50,000 nucleotides of DNA from Symbiodinium natans (Eukaryota > Sar > Dinophyceae > Suessiales > Symbiodiniaceae), in NCBI GenBank assembly GCA_905221605.1, contig CAJNDS010002834.1, positions 1-50,000 on the forward strand, written 5' to 3'. The position numbers were made by a program, and so were the translations under genes. Shown here one piece after another: positions 1 to 8,450 of the stretch. Each line of letters opens with the position of its first letter. Position 1 is the stretch's first letter. The notes under the pieces are model-generated. The model did no database searches and was not told the origin of the DNA. It saw nothing but the letters and a program-made list of their open reading frames with translations.

Positions 1-340
1 CTAAACCCTAACCCCCCACCACTAAACCCTAACCCCTAACCCCTAAACCCTAAACCCTAAACCCTAAACCCTAAACCCTAAACCCTAAACCCTAAACCCT
101 AAACCCTAAACCCTAAACCCTAAACCCTAAACCCTAAACCCTACCCCAAACCTAAACCCCTAGAGGCCCTAAGAGGTTTGGGCTCTGGGGCCCCCAAGCT
201 TCCACAACCCGACAGCTCAGATGCAATCCCTAAACCTTATAGGGTTTAGGGTTTAGGGTTTAGGGTTTAGGGTTTCGGGTTTCGGGTTTCGGGTTTCGGG
301 TTTAGGGTTTCGGGTTTCGGGTTTCGGGTTTCGGATCCCC
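1..340. repeat. Telomere-like tracts, CCCTAAA then TTTAGGG
   Basis: Positions 1-160 are CCCTAAA repeats with CCCTAA and CCCCTAA variants. A 75-bp unique spacer follows, then TTTAGGG with TTTCGGG variants from about 238 to 335. The C-rich strand comes first, which is the orientation of a left chromosome end, but the same motif recurs through the whole window, so this is best read as an interstitial tract. Confidence 0.9.
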
Positions 341-403
341 TTGAGTCTACTTTTTGAGCTGGCACCCTGAATCCCCTGAACCCCTGAACCATAAAATCTG
401 GCT

Positions 404-503
404 CCTGGTTCTTAGCAGGGAATGAGGGAATGCGGTACCCGATATAATCCCTGAAAGGGTGGAATTAGGGTCCTCATTCCCTCATTCCCTACTAAGAACC
501 AGG
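404..503. mobile_element. 100-bp palindromic MITE-like element
   Basis: Two arms of 29 bp (404-432 and 475-503) are reverse complements with one mismatch; the outer end reads CCTGGTTCTTAGCAGGGAAT. The loop is about 42 bp and has no reading frame. The size and long terminal inverted repeats suit a non-autonomous miniature inverted-repeat element. No second copy was seen in this window. Confidence 0.7.
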
Positions 504-825
504 GGGTTCCCCTAAACCCGAAACCCGAGTTTAGGGCTTAATTACAGGGCTTAGGCTGTATGCCTGGGTTTAGGAGGGTAAAATACGCAAGTGATTTTTT
601 TGGGTTCTTAAGGGAGGGGGGTTCATAGGGGGTAGGTACCTAGGGAACCTTAGGGAAGCTTAGGGAGCCTTAGGGAGTAGTAGGGAGTCCTTGGGCTTAA
701 GCCCTAAGCCCTCAACCCTAAGCCCTAAACCCTAAAGCCTAAACCCTAAAGCCTAAACCCTAAACCCTAAACCCTAAACCCGAAACCCTAAACCCTAAAC
801 CCTAAACCCGCCCTTAAGAGTCCTG
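504..825. other. Degenerate telomere-like and G-rich spacer
   Basis: Holds short direct repeats of the type CCTTAGGGA (about 640-690) and a CCCTAAA/CCTAAAG tract at about 700-808. No gene is seen. Confidence 0.6.
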
Positions 826-900
826 TAGTGACTACGCAACGCACGCCGCACCTGGGAGCCAGGACAGCTCCAGCTCCAGCTCGAGGCCATCGGGTGGGGG
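826..900 (+). CDS. Possible exon island, Ser-rich
   Basis: A GC-rich unique island lies between a CCCTAAA tract and a TTTAGGG tract, the arrangement typical of exons here. One open frame gives DYATHAAPGSQDSSSSSSRP, another is Ala/Pro-rich. A CCAG acceptor-like and an AG|GC donor-like site are present. No family is recognised and the frame is undecided. Confidence 0.25.
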
Positions 901-1410
901 CTTAGGGTTTAGGGTTTAGGGTTATTTAGGGTTTAGGGTTTAGGGTTATTGGGGTTTATTTAGGGTTTAGGCTTTAGGGTTGTTAGGGTTTATTTAGGGT
1001 TTATTTAGGGTTTATTTAGGGTTTGGGGTTTGGGGTTTGGGGTTCGGGGTTTAGGGTTCGGGGTTTAGGGTTTGGGGTTTAGAGTTTAGGGTTTAGGGTT
1101 TCGGGTTTAAGGATGTGGGGTTTAAGGTTTGGGGTTTAGGGTTTGGGGTTTAGGGTTTGGGGTTTAGGGTTTGGGGGGTTTGGGGTTTGGGGTTTAGGGT
1201 TTGGGGGGTTTGGGGGGGTTTGGGGTTTGGGGTTTGGGGGGGGTTGGGGGGGGGGGGGGGGGTTTGGGGTTTAGGGTTGGGGTTTAGGTTTTGGGGTTTG
1301 GGGTTGCGGTTGGGTTCGAGGTTTGGGTTTGGGGTTTAGGGTTTGGGGTTTAGGGTTTTGGGGCTTGGGGTTTGGGGTTCGGGGTTTAGGGTTTAAGTTT
1401 GTTGTTAGGC
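897..1410. repeat. TTTAGGG/TTTGGGG tract
   Basis: G-rich telomere-like repeats with many variants (TTTGGGG, TTCGGGG, TTTATTTAGGG) and a G homopolymer near 1249-1262. The variants are clustered: TTTATTTAGGG around 950-1020 and TTTGGGG around 1020-1390. Confidence 0.9.
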
Positions 1411-1489
1411 TCAGGGTGCTGGCTTCAGGGCTTGGGTGTAGGGTCCGTGGCGTGTCTGTGGTCAACAGGTCTCAGGGTTCAGGAGCCCT

Positions 1490-2172
1490 GGAGGAACTTA
1501 CTGTACTTAGCAAGTATATCACTGTACTTATAACCCAATCATAAGTCCCCCCTTAGGGTAGCCCTAATATAGTAGTCCCCAAGAATTAGGAAGAATTAGG
1601 GCCTTAGGAAGTGAGGGTTTTAGGAACTTAGGGTAGCCCTACATATAACCCAATTGTAAGTCCCCTAAGAATTCAAGAATTAGGGCTTTAGGAAGTTAGG
1701 AAGTGAGGGTTTTAGGAACTTAGGGTAACCCTACATATAACCCAATTGTAAGTCCCCTAAGAATTCAAGAATTAGGGCTTTAGGAAGTTAGGAAGTGAGG
1801 GATTTAGGAACTTAGGGTAACCCTACATATAACCCAATTGTAAGTCCCCTAAGAATTCAAGAATTAGGGCTTTAGGAAGTTAGGAAGTGAGGGTTTTAGG
1901 AACTTAGGGTAACCCTACATATAACCCAATTGTAAGTCCCCTAAGAATTCAAGAATTAGGGCTTTAGGAAGTTAGGAAGTGAGGGTTTTAGGAACTTAGG
2001 GTAACCCTACATATAACCCAATTGTAAGTCCCCTAAGAATTCAAGAATTAGGGCTTTAGGAAGTGAGGGTTTTAGGAACTTAGGGTAACCCTACATACAA
2101 CCCAATTGTAAGTCCCCTAAGAATTCAAGAATTAGGGCTTTAGGAAGTGAGGGTTTTAGGAACTTAGGGTTT
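1490..2172. repeat. 92-bp minisatellite derived from an inverted-repeat element
   Basis: The motif ACATATAACCCAATTGTAAG recurs at 1641, 1733, 1825, 1917 and 2009 with an exact 92-bp period, then at 2093 after an 84-bp unit that lacks one of two adjacent 8-bp repeats. A degenerate first unit is visible at about 1520-1620. The unit shares ACCCAAT.ATAAGTCCCCTAAG with the 17692-17808 inverted-repeat element, so an element copy appears to have been captured and tandemly amplified. Confidence 0.85.
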
Positions 2173-2374
2173 GAGGAACTCAGGGTTTGGAAGGCTAGGG
2201 CTTCCGTGTTTCGGTTCGGGTGCAGGTTCGGATGTAGGAGTTGAGGGTTTAGGGTTTAGGGTTTAGTGTAGGAATTTTTGAGGAGAGCCGGAAGCTTGCA
2301 AGTCCAGCTGACTCGGTTTGGGCGCTCAAGCAGTTGCCTTCGCCCGCCATGGGTGTCACGAGTGGGCCCAGCAG

Positions 2375-2481
2375 GGGCTTTGAGCAAGTGCCAGCTTGGA
2401 AGTGGCGCGACTGGTGATGTCACGCTTCACGCGGAGAGGAGGACAGGACGATGCTTTGCGTTGAAGACGATCTCTGCAAGG
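2375..2481 (+). CDS. Protein kinase-like exon (glycine loop and VAIK region)
   Basis: The frame reads ALSKCQLGSGATGDVTLHAE and continues to CFALKTI. This matches the ATP-binding start of eukaryotic protein kinases: a GxGxxGxV loop (GSGATGDV), then the AxK segment (FALK) carrying the ATP-contacting Lys, at the usual spacing. The acceptor is CAG|GG at 2374/2375 and the donor is AAGG|GC near 2481. No catalytic HRD or DFG exon was found nearby, so the rest of the kinase is elsewhere, in unseen exons, or lost. The match is to the superfamily only. Confidence 0.5.
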
Positions 2482-2639
2482 GCTTCCTGATGCACATGGA
2501 CCGACTCCCATCGCCGAATGCGTCAGGGCTGCTTTGTTTGAACCGGTTTCTGTGGGGCTTGGGGCTGTAAGGGTGGATGTAAACCCTCAATCAGTAGTCC
2601 CTGAAACGGCCAATGCGATCAAACAAACAAAGCCCTCAT

Positions 2640-3128
2640 GAACTCCCACTTTTGTAAAGTCCTGACACCAAACCCCAAACCCCAACTCACTAGACCTTCC
2701 AACCAACAAAAACCCTGAACCCGAACTAAACCCTAAATCCCAAAAGCCCTAACCCCTGAACCCCCAAAAGCCCCACGACCCCACAGCCCTAAACCCTAAA
2801 CCCTAACTTTAAACCCTAAACCCTAAACCCTAAACCCTAAACCCTAAACTTAAACCCCCAACCCTAAAGCCTAAAGCCTAAAGCCTAAAGCCTAAAGCCT
2901 AAAGCCTAAAGCCTAAAGCCTAAAGCCTAAAGCCTAAAGCCTAAAGCCTAAAGCCTAAAGCCTAAAGCCTAAAGCCTAAAGCCTAAGCCCTGAACCCTGA
3001 GCCCTGAACCCTGAGCCCTTAGCCCTGAACCCTGAACCCTGAGCCCTGAGCCCTGAACCCTGAACCCTGAACCCTAAACCCTAAACCCTAAACCCTAAAC
3101 CCTAAACCCTAAACCCTAAACCCTAAAC
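2640..3128. repeat. CCCTAAA tract with an AAAGCCT array
   Basis: C-rich telomere-like repeats. About 18 perfect copies of the 7-mer variant CCTAAAG occupy about 2868-2986, followed by CCCTGAA/CCCTGAG and then perfect CCCTAAA to 3128. Each variant is homogenised in its own block. Confidence 0.9.
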
Positions 3129-3150
3129 CTCAAGCTCTTCTTTGTTGCAG

Positions 3151-3222
3151 GTGCCGGGCTGCTTCGGCGAACTTGGGGACCCTGGCACTGTGGACGACTG
3201 GGATCCGCGACGCGCGCCTAGA
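3151..3222 (+). CDS. Exon-like island, unidentified
   Basis: Follows a pyrimidine-rich stretch and TTGCAG|G, the most conventional acceptor in this part. Two frames are open: VPGCFGELGDPGTVDDWDP, and one containing LGTLALWTTGIRDARLEESL. It is followed by TTTAGGG repeats. No family is recognised. Confidence 0.35.
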
Positions 3223-3988
3223 GGAGTCCCTACATCTCCACCCTTAGGGGGGTCTAGGGTTTAGGGTTTAGTGCTAGGGTTTAGGGTTTAGGGTTTAGGG
3301 TTTAGGGTTTAGGGTTTAGGGTTTAGGGTTTAGGGTTTAGGGTTTAGGGTTTAGGCTACATCTCCACCCTTAAAGGGGGTGTAGGGCTTAGGGCTCAGGG
3401 GAGTCGACATCTCTACCCTTCGGGGGTGTCGGTTTCAAAGGTTTACTTGCATCGGGGAAATTCTGCCTTTACGTGTGGTTGTGTAGGTTCCGTAAGGGTT
3501 TGGGGCTAGGGTTTAGGGTTTAGGGTTTAGGGCTTAGGGCTTTGGGTTCACCTGCCTTTTTGGGGAATTTTATGTGTTGACATGTGGTTATGTAGGTTCT
3601 CTTATGGCTTAGGGTTGACAGTCTTGACTTTTCATAAGCCTCCAGGCCGCAGCCCTAGGGTTTAGGGTTCAGGGTTTAGGGTTTAAGGTTTAAGGTTTAG
3701 GGCCCTACACCCTGAACCCTAAACCCTAAACTCTGGGGTTTCAGCTCTTAGGCCCAGTGGTTGTGTTTTGCTGATTTTGAATATCAATTGAGCTATGTGA
3801 AATTTCATGCTTGCTGTGGTTAGAACTTCGGCCCTGTCACGCTGAGCCCACTTGGCCCACAAGCTTATCCCCTAAGCCCTAAACCCCTAAAACCCTAACC
3901 CCTAAACCCTAAACCCTAGCCCTAAACCCTAAACCCTACACCCTAAACTCTAGCCCTAAACCCCAAACCTTGAACCTGAAAGCGAGAG
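3223..3988. repeat. TTTAGGG and CCCTAAA tracts with short unique spacers
   Basis: G-rich tracts at 3250-3353, 3505-3540 and 3655-3700, the last running head-to-head into CCCTGAACCCTAAA at 3703-3730. C-rich tract at about 3870-3970. A 30-bp motif containing CTACATCTCCACCCTTA recurs near 3230 and 3357. No gene is seen. Confidence 0.85.
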
Positions 3989-4060
3989 GATCAGGCGGAT
4001 CCCCGCACCAAGAGCGAGCTGCTGCGGCTCTGCCCGCAGAGGCACGACACTGAGAGGAGA
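3989..4060 (+). CDS. Exon-like island, unidentified
   Basis: After GAG|G the frame reads DQADPRTKSELLRLCPQRHD. CCCTAAA on the left and TTTAGGG on the right, matching the exon pattern of the window. Charged, helix-like composition; no family recognised. Confidence 0.4.
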
Positions 4061-4305
4061 TTAGGGTTTGGGGTTTAGGGTTTAGGGTTTAGGATCTAGG
4101 GTTTAGGGTTTCGGGTTTGGGGTTTAGGGTTCAGGGTTTAGGATCTAGGGTTAAGGAAGCCCTACAAGTAGGGAGGACATCCCAAATCACAAATCCCAAG
4201 CCCTAAACCCTAAACCCTAAACCCTAAACCCTAAACCCTAAACCCTAAACCCTAAACCCTAAACCCTAAACCCCCAGCAAGAATAAACAAAATCCAAACT
4301 CTGAG
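4061..4305. repeat. TTTAGGG then CCCTAAA intron-like tract
   Basis: TTTAGGG variants at 4060-4150 and perfect CCCTAAA at 4199-4274, with a 45-bp spacer. This is the G-then-C order found in the introns of this window. Confidence 0.85.
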
Positions 4306-4370
4306 CCGGCTCGTCTGGAGGCCTTCTGGGGAGGAGGAGCCCGTCCTCGTCCGCTTGGTTCGGCTACAAG
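4306..4370 (+). CDS. Exon-like island, unidentified
   Basis: The frame reads RLVWRPSGEEEPVLVRLVRL and then Q, ending at CAAG|GT (donor at 4371). The acceptor is TGAG at 4305. Alternating hydrophobic residues suggest a beta-rich segment. No family recognised. Confidence 0.4.
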
Positions 4371-4394
4371 GTCCGGGAGTTTGCAAAAATAGGG

Positions 4395-4470
4395 TTCATA
4401 AGAATAGGGTTAAGGGATTAGGGTTCCCTTGAACTAAGGACCCCGAGAAGGTACCCCGTACTTCGGAAAA
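4395..4470. mobile_element. Dispersed repeat, GAGAAGGTACC family, copy 1
   Basis: Shares TAGGGTTCC..., GGACC.CGAGAAGGTACCCC with the reverse-oriented copy at 44475-44570 and a diverged relative at 47985-48060. Short and non-coding, likely a miniature element. Confidence 0.5.
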
Positions 4471-4636
4471 GGTGACTTTTGCTTCTTCTGGCTGGGTTTC
4501 GGCTCTAGGCTTTGAGGATCTTTGGAGAAATTCATGTTTTTGTTTTTGCTGCTAGTCTGTCATGCACCCACGGGCATCTGACAACGAAAGCTGCGACTGC
4601 GTCTTAGCAGAAGCGAGAGATAAACACAAAGTGAAT

Positions 4637-5083
4637 TCAACCAGTCGCAGGGGAAAGCTCAAAACCGGGAAGGGTGCTCCAATCAGGGGTAAATGATGCA
4701 CTTGGACGGCGGCAGCTGCGAGCAGCCCGATGTTCCCTACTTATTGAGAGTTGAAGTAAAAGGGACCATACAACGTTTGGATGCTTAAACAACCGACGGC
4801 CTCCAAGGCCGCTCACTGTGCCGACCGAAAAGCAACGAAGGTGAGTTGTTCGGACGTATCTACTAATCTCAACACCCTGTAGGGTTTTGTTACTGTAGGC
4901 ACGAAATTTGGAACACATCTTGCTCAAACTCATACCAGGTTGGACGAAGCCTGGCACAATCCCAAATTCTGCGATGAAATCGAAGACAAGTTCCTGCCAT
5001 GAAGCTCTGCTACCGTCATCAAAATTTGGGACGTGCCACCGCTCGTCTGAAAAGAAAATGGCTAAGCATTCACGAGCGCGCAA
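4637..5083 (-). CDS. Open frame on the minus strand, unidentified
   Basis: About 148 codons open without an ATG at the 5' end, so at best a fragment or an exon. The first half has protein-like composition, for example DERWHVPNFDDGSRASWQEL followed by VFDFIAEFGIVPGFVQPGM. The second half is less convincing. It lies in one of the longer unique islands and contains no telomere-like repeat. It may be transposon-derived or a real exon; no family is recognised. Confidence 0.3.
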   Translation of the reverse strand: MRARECLAIFFSDERWHVPNFDDGSRASWQELVFDFIAEFGIVPGFVQPGMSLSKMCSKFRAYSNKTLQGVEISRYVRTTHLRCFSVGTVSGLGGRRLFKHPNVVWSLLLQLSISREHRAARSCRRPSASFTPDWSTLPGFELSPATG

Positions 5084-5189
5084 ATGCTGTGGAGTTCTAC
5101 CCCAACTGACCTCCTGAAATTTGTTTACGGCAGCAAGCCACGAACAGGGGCGGTGGGATGCAATCCAGTAAGTAGGAGAAATTCATGTT

Positions 5190-5466
5190 TTTGGGTTTAG
5201 GGTTTTCAGGGTTCAGAGGGTTTATAGGGCTGATGGGTTTAGTGTTCATAGGCCTGATCGGGTTTGTAGAGTTCAGGGCTTAGGATGCAGCCCAGTGCTA
5301 ATGCAGGCGCAGGCAGAGCTTCCAGGCCCGGCACCAATGTAGATTCTCAACCCTAAACCCTAAACCCTAAACCCTAAACCCTAAACCCTAAACCCTAAAC
5401 CCTAAACCCTAAACCCTAAACCCTAAACCCTAAACCCTAAACCCTAAACCCTAAACCCTAAACCTT
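5190..5466. repeat. Degenerate G-rich then perfect CCCTAAA tract
   Basis: Weak TTTAGGG variants at 5196-5285, then an almost uninterrupted CCCTAAA run from 5349 to 5465. Confidence 0.85.
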
Positions 5467-5514
5467 TCAGAGGGCTCGCGCGCGTCGAGCGCCTTAGGGC
5501 GGCGGGCCTCGGCA

Positions 5515-5774
5515 ATGCTGTCGACACAACATAATGATGCTGAAAATAAAATTAAAATACATTATGATGGTTGGAGTTCAAGATATGATGAATGGGTTAA
5601 ACGGTATATTATTTATTTATCTATTTATTTATTTTTTTATTTTATTTTATTTATTTTTATTTATACACGAAATATCGCATAATAATATTTATATTTGTAT
5701 TTATATATATATATATATATATTTATTTAGTGATGATTTAAGAATTCAACAACATTTAACATTATCTAAACAAG
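5515..5774 (+). CDS. AT-rich two-exon fragment, chromo-barrel/Tudor-knot-like
   Basis: Base composition changes sharply near 5527 from GC-rich to very AT-rich. The frame reads HNDAENKIKIHYDGWSSRYD and then EWVK. HYDGWSSRYDEWV is the signature of chromo-barrel or Tudor-knot domains (compare the GWxxRYDEWV motif of MRG/MOF-type proteins). A 127-bp AT-rich intron with standard GTATAT...TTTAG ends (5604-5730) restores the frame and continues as DDLRIQQHLTLSKQ, ending at CAAG|GT. The GT-AG intron and A/T-rich codons differ from every neighbouring exon, which suggests foreign or transferred DNA or a chimeric join. The upstream limit is uncertain. Confidence 0.55.
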
Positions 5775-5837
5775 GTGACCTCACATCCTGTCTCGGCAGC
5801 CCGAAACCCTAAAAGGCCTGAATCCGAAAACCCCAAT

Positions 5838-6270
5838 TAGGGTTTAGGGTTTAGGGTTTAGGGTTTAGGGTTCAGGGTTTAGGGTTTAGGGTTTAGGGTT
5901 TAGGGTTTAGGGTTTAGGGAAAACCCCAGAGCCCTAAAACCAGGAGCCTCAGCAGCCAAAATGGCCCAGCAAGCCGAATACCCTTTTATCAGGACATGTC
6001 TCTTTACATGCAAAGAGAAACGCTGTCACGTCTCCTGAAACACCTGCATGTATGTGTATAGAACGTGTACATGTATGTATCTGTATATCGGTCTAAATGT
6101 ACACGTGTAGGTATATGCATGCACTTCATGTGTATGTGTGTCCATATCTATGCATCCAGTTTCTCCGGGTATGTATACATGTGCGGCTAAGCCCTTCAAA
6201 AAACCTTAAAGCCTAAAGCCTAAACCCTAAACCCTAAACCCTAAACCCTAAACCCTAACCGGGGTCTCAG
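5838..6270. repeat. TTTAGGG tract, TG/CA microsatellite-like stretch, CCCTAAA tract
   Basis: TTTAGGG at 5838-5920, a unique stretch, an alternating TGTATG/ACATGT-rich stretch at 6045-6190, then CCTAAAG and CCCTAAA at 6205-6260. No gene is seen. Confidence 0.8.
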
Positions 6271-6351
6271 GGCTCTCTGGGAGGTGCCGGCGCGCCATGG
6301 CTGTCCTTCGCCATGCAGGGCGCCTGGCTGGTTCGGAGCCCAGCTGCCGCG
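6271..6351 (+). CDS. Exon-like island, unidentified
   Basis: CAG|GG acceptor and a phase-0 frame reading APWLSFAMQGAWLVRSPAAA, ending directly at GGTTTAGGG. CCCTAAA on the left, TTTAGGG on the right. A second frame is also open. No family recognised. Confidence 0.35.
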
Positions 6352-6462
6352 GGTTTAGGGTTTAGGGTTTAGGGTTTAGGGTTTAGGGTTTAGGGTTTAG
6401 GGTTTAGGGTTTAGGGTTTAGGGTTTAGGGTTTAGGGTTTAGGGTTTAGGGTTTAGGGTTTA
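6352..6462. repeat. Perfect TTTAGGG tract
   Basis: About 15 uninterrupted TTTAGGG units directly after the preceding island. Confidence 0.95.
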
Positions 6463-6833
6463 ATTGGGGAACACGGCTTTATACCCTGCGCTAAGAGAAC
6501 TGCATGTAGGCCCAAAGGCCAGCACGTTAATTTCCCTAAGCTGCAAAGCAGAAACCCAACCCTAAACCCTGAAGAGCCCTAAACCCACATGCCTAATCCT
6601 GAACCCTAAACAACAGCCCTGAGCCGTAAACATCCCTCAGCACAGACCCCGATACACTTAAGGCGCAAGCGTGTGTGTGGTTGCTCTCAGCCCGCACACT
6701 TGAGGCCCAAAACTGTCGTGCTCCAAGCCCAATAGGGCTTTGGGGGTTTAGGAGTTGAGGGTTTTGTTGCAGTCTAGGGGTTTAGTTTATGTGCTTTTGT
6801 ATATATCCGACCACCCCCCCTCCCCCACCCGCC

Positions 6834-6864
<31 letters not shown>

Positions 6865-7309
6865 AAAAAAAAAAGAAAAAAGAGGTCATCAAGCTTAGAC
6901 CCGACCTATAACCTGAAACCCTAGAAGATTGTAATTTCTGTATTCAGGTAGGTCGGGCAAATCCTGCAAAACAGCAAATTAGGCTATAACTCCCTGAAGG
7001 AATTAGCATACTTACCCCCCTCCCCCTCGCCCCGCCCCCAGTAAAAAAACACAAGGCAGCTGTATCCCCCCAGACAAGCCCCCAAACCCTAAGCCCGTTT
7101 GCGGAGGCGGCCCTACACCCCCTAAACCCTAAAGCGTCAAAACTTTAAACCCCTAAACCCTAACCCCTTAAACCGGAAGCCCTTAAACAAACCCAAAACC
7201 CTATACCTTAGGCCTAAACCCTAACCCTCACCCTAAACCCTAAACCTTGAACCCTAAACCCTACACCCTAAACCCTCCTTCAGCCAGCCGCCCTCCCAAA
7301 ATTTTCGAG
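6463..7309. other. Non-coding spacer with poly(C)-poly(A) and CCCTAAA variants
   Basis: Holds a C run joined to an A run (about 6826-6874), C-rich stretches near 7016-7040, and degenerate CCCTAAA at 7080-7275. No convincing reading frame. Confidence 0.7.
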
Positions 7310-7370
7310 GATGGCAGCTTCCGCACCCTGGAGCCGTCGCTGCGGGAGCCTGGGCGAGGGGGCGGTGGAG
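7310..7370 (+). CDS. Exon-like island, unidentified
   Basis: CGAG|G acceptor and frame DGSFRTLEPSLREPGRGGGG, with a GT donor at 7371 formed by GTTCAGGGTTTAGGG. CCCTAAA left, TTTAGGG right. No family recognised. Confidence 0.4.
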
Positions 7371-7721
7371 GTTCAGGGTTTAGGGTTTAGGGTTTAGGGT
7401 TTAGGGTTTAGGGTTTAGGGTTTAGGGTTTAGGGTTTAGTGGGTAAGGGTGTCCTCAACCCTAAACCCGAAACCCCGAACCCTGAACCCCAAGCCCTAAA
7501 CCCCAAACTCTAACCCTCAACCCAGGTCTATTGTGCCGTGCGTTTATATTCTAGTGACGGGACGCCAACGCGGGCGGGCTGGGACGCGTGTTGGTTTGAG
7601 AACAACCTGGGATGTTTCACGGGTGGCTCAGCCCAAGCCTTCACAGCTGCCAACATCAAATCACCCTAAACCCTAAACCTTAAACCCTAAACCCTAAACC
7701 CTAAACCCTAAACCCTAAACC
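7371..7721. repeat. TTTAGGG, CCCTAAA variants and a unique spacer
   Basis: TTTAGGG at 7374-7440, CCCGAAA/CCCTGAA variants at 7455-7525, a GC-rich unique stretch at 7530-7660 with an open but unrecognised frame, then CCCTAAA at 7662-7721. Confidence 0.75.
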
Positions 7722-7988
7722 GCAGAATCAGGGCATCTGCTGCAGGCCAGTGATGTGCCTGCGCCGAGAGCGGCAGAGGCTCCGCCACCATCACTTGCAG
7801 CTGATAGACCAACCATTCCCACAGGTGCGGCCATAGTGGCTGTCCCCTCTGGGAACACCATACACACTCCCGTTCTCCGGGTAGGCGGCACATATGAATT
7901 GGGATGCTCTTATCCTGATGTGCCCGCAGCAGTGATGGTGGCTGGAGGCTGGCCCCTCATGCTTGCTACGATTTTCGCGCGGGTTTAG
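7722..7988 (+). CDS. Unidentified open frame in a unique island
   Basis: Two + frames are open after the CCCTAAA tract. One gives TIPTGAAIVAVPSGNTIHTP followed by VLRVGGTYELGC and stops at 7986-7988. The other reads LRRERQRLRHHHLQLIDQPF with a PQ|GT donor-like end near 7822. No ATG fits clearly. The frame and function are undecided. Confidence 0.25.
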   Translation, partial: AESGHLLQASDVPAPRAAEAPPPSLAADRPTIPTGAAIVAVPSGNTIHTPVLRVGGTYELGCSYPDVPAAVMVAGGWPLMLATIFARV

Positions 7989-8400
7989 CCCATTAGGGAC
8001 TCAGCAGGTGGAAGGGAGTCAGGTCTACAGCGCCATGCGTTTATAGGGAGTTTAGGGCTTAGGTTTCGCAAGAAGATGAGATTGTCATGTAATAAGTGTG
8101 TAGGCTTCCGGAATCTGTGGTTCAATATGATGAAGACTGAGTCGCCTCACCCCTAAAGTCCTTGAAGCGTCCGTTTAGATTGGGAGTTCGTGGCAGACAG
8201 AGTTTCGAAAAGTTTTGACCCTAACCCCAAATGCGAAAGCCCAGACCCTGTCCTAGAAATTGAACTTGCGCCCTGTAAACCCTAAACCCTAAACCTTGTC
8301 CCCCAAACCCCGAATTCCTAAGCACTAAGTCCTACCCAAACCCTAAACCCTAAACCCGAAACCATAAGCCCTAAACCCTGAACCTAGCTGTGTTGGTGAG
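7989..8400. other. Non-coding spacer ending in CCCTAAA variants
   Basis: Unique sequence to about 8215, then degenerate CCCTAAA/CCCGAAA at 8220-8385. No gene is seen. Confidence 0.6.
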
Positions 8401-8450
8401 GACGGCTGCGTGGCACTGCGCGGCGTAGGAGACGAAGTGCTTTGCTCCCG
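8401..8450 (+). CDS. Exon-like island, unidentified
   Basis: GGTGAG|G acceptor; frame DGCVALRGVGDEVLCSR; donor CCG|GT at 8451. CCCTAAA precedes it and G-rich repeats follow. Too short to assign. Confidence 0.4.

Noticed and set aside
1-160. A true chromosome end
   Set aside because: The orientation fits a left telomere, but identical tracts in both orientations occur throughout the window, so this one cannot be told from an interstitial tract.
1157-1544. Open frames reading GLGFRVWGLGF-like and PKPQTLNPKPQ-like repeats (also 13888, 18085, 31983, 32021, 45392 and others)
   Set aside because: They are six-frame translations of TTTGGGG/TTTAGGG repeats, open only because the variants lack the stop codon. 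No protein evidence.
5945-5975. Dinoflagellate spliced-leader gene
   Set aside because: CAGCCAAAATGGC is reminiscent of the complement of the spliced leader core, but the rest of the leader and a donor are missing.
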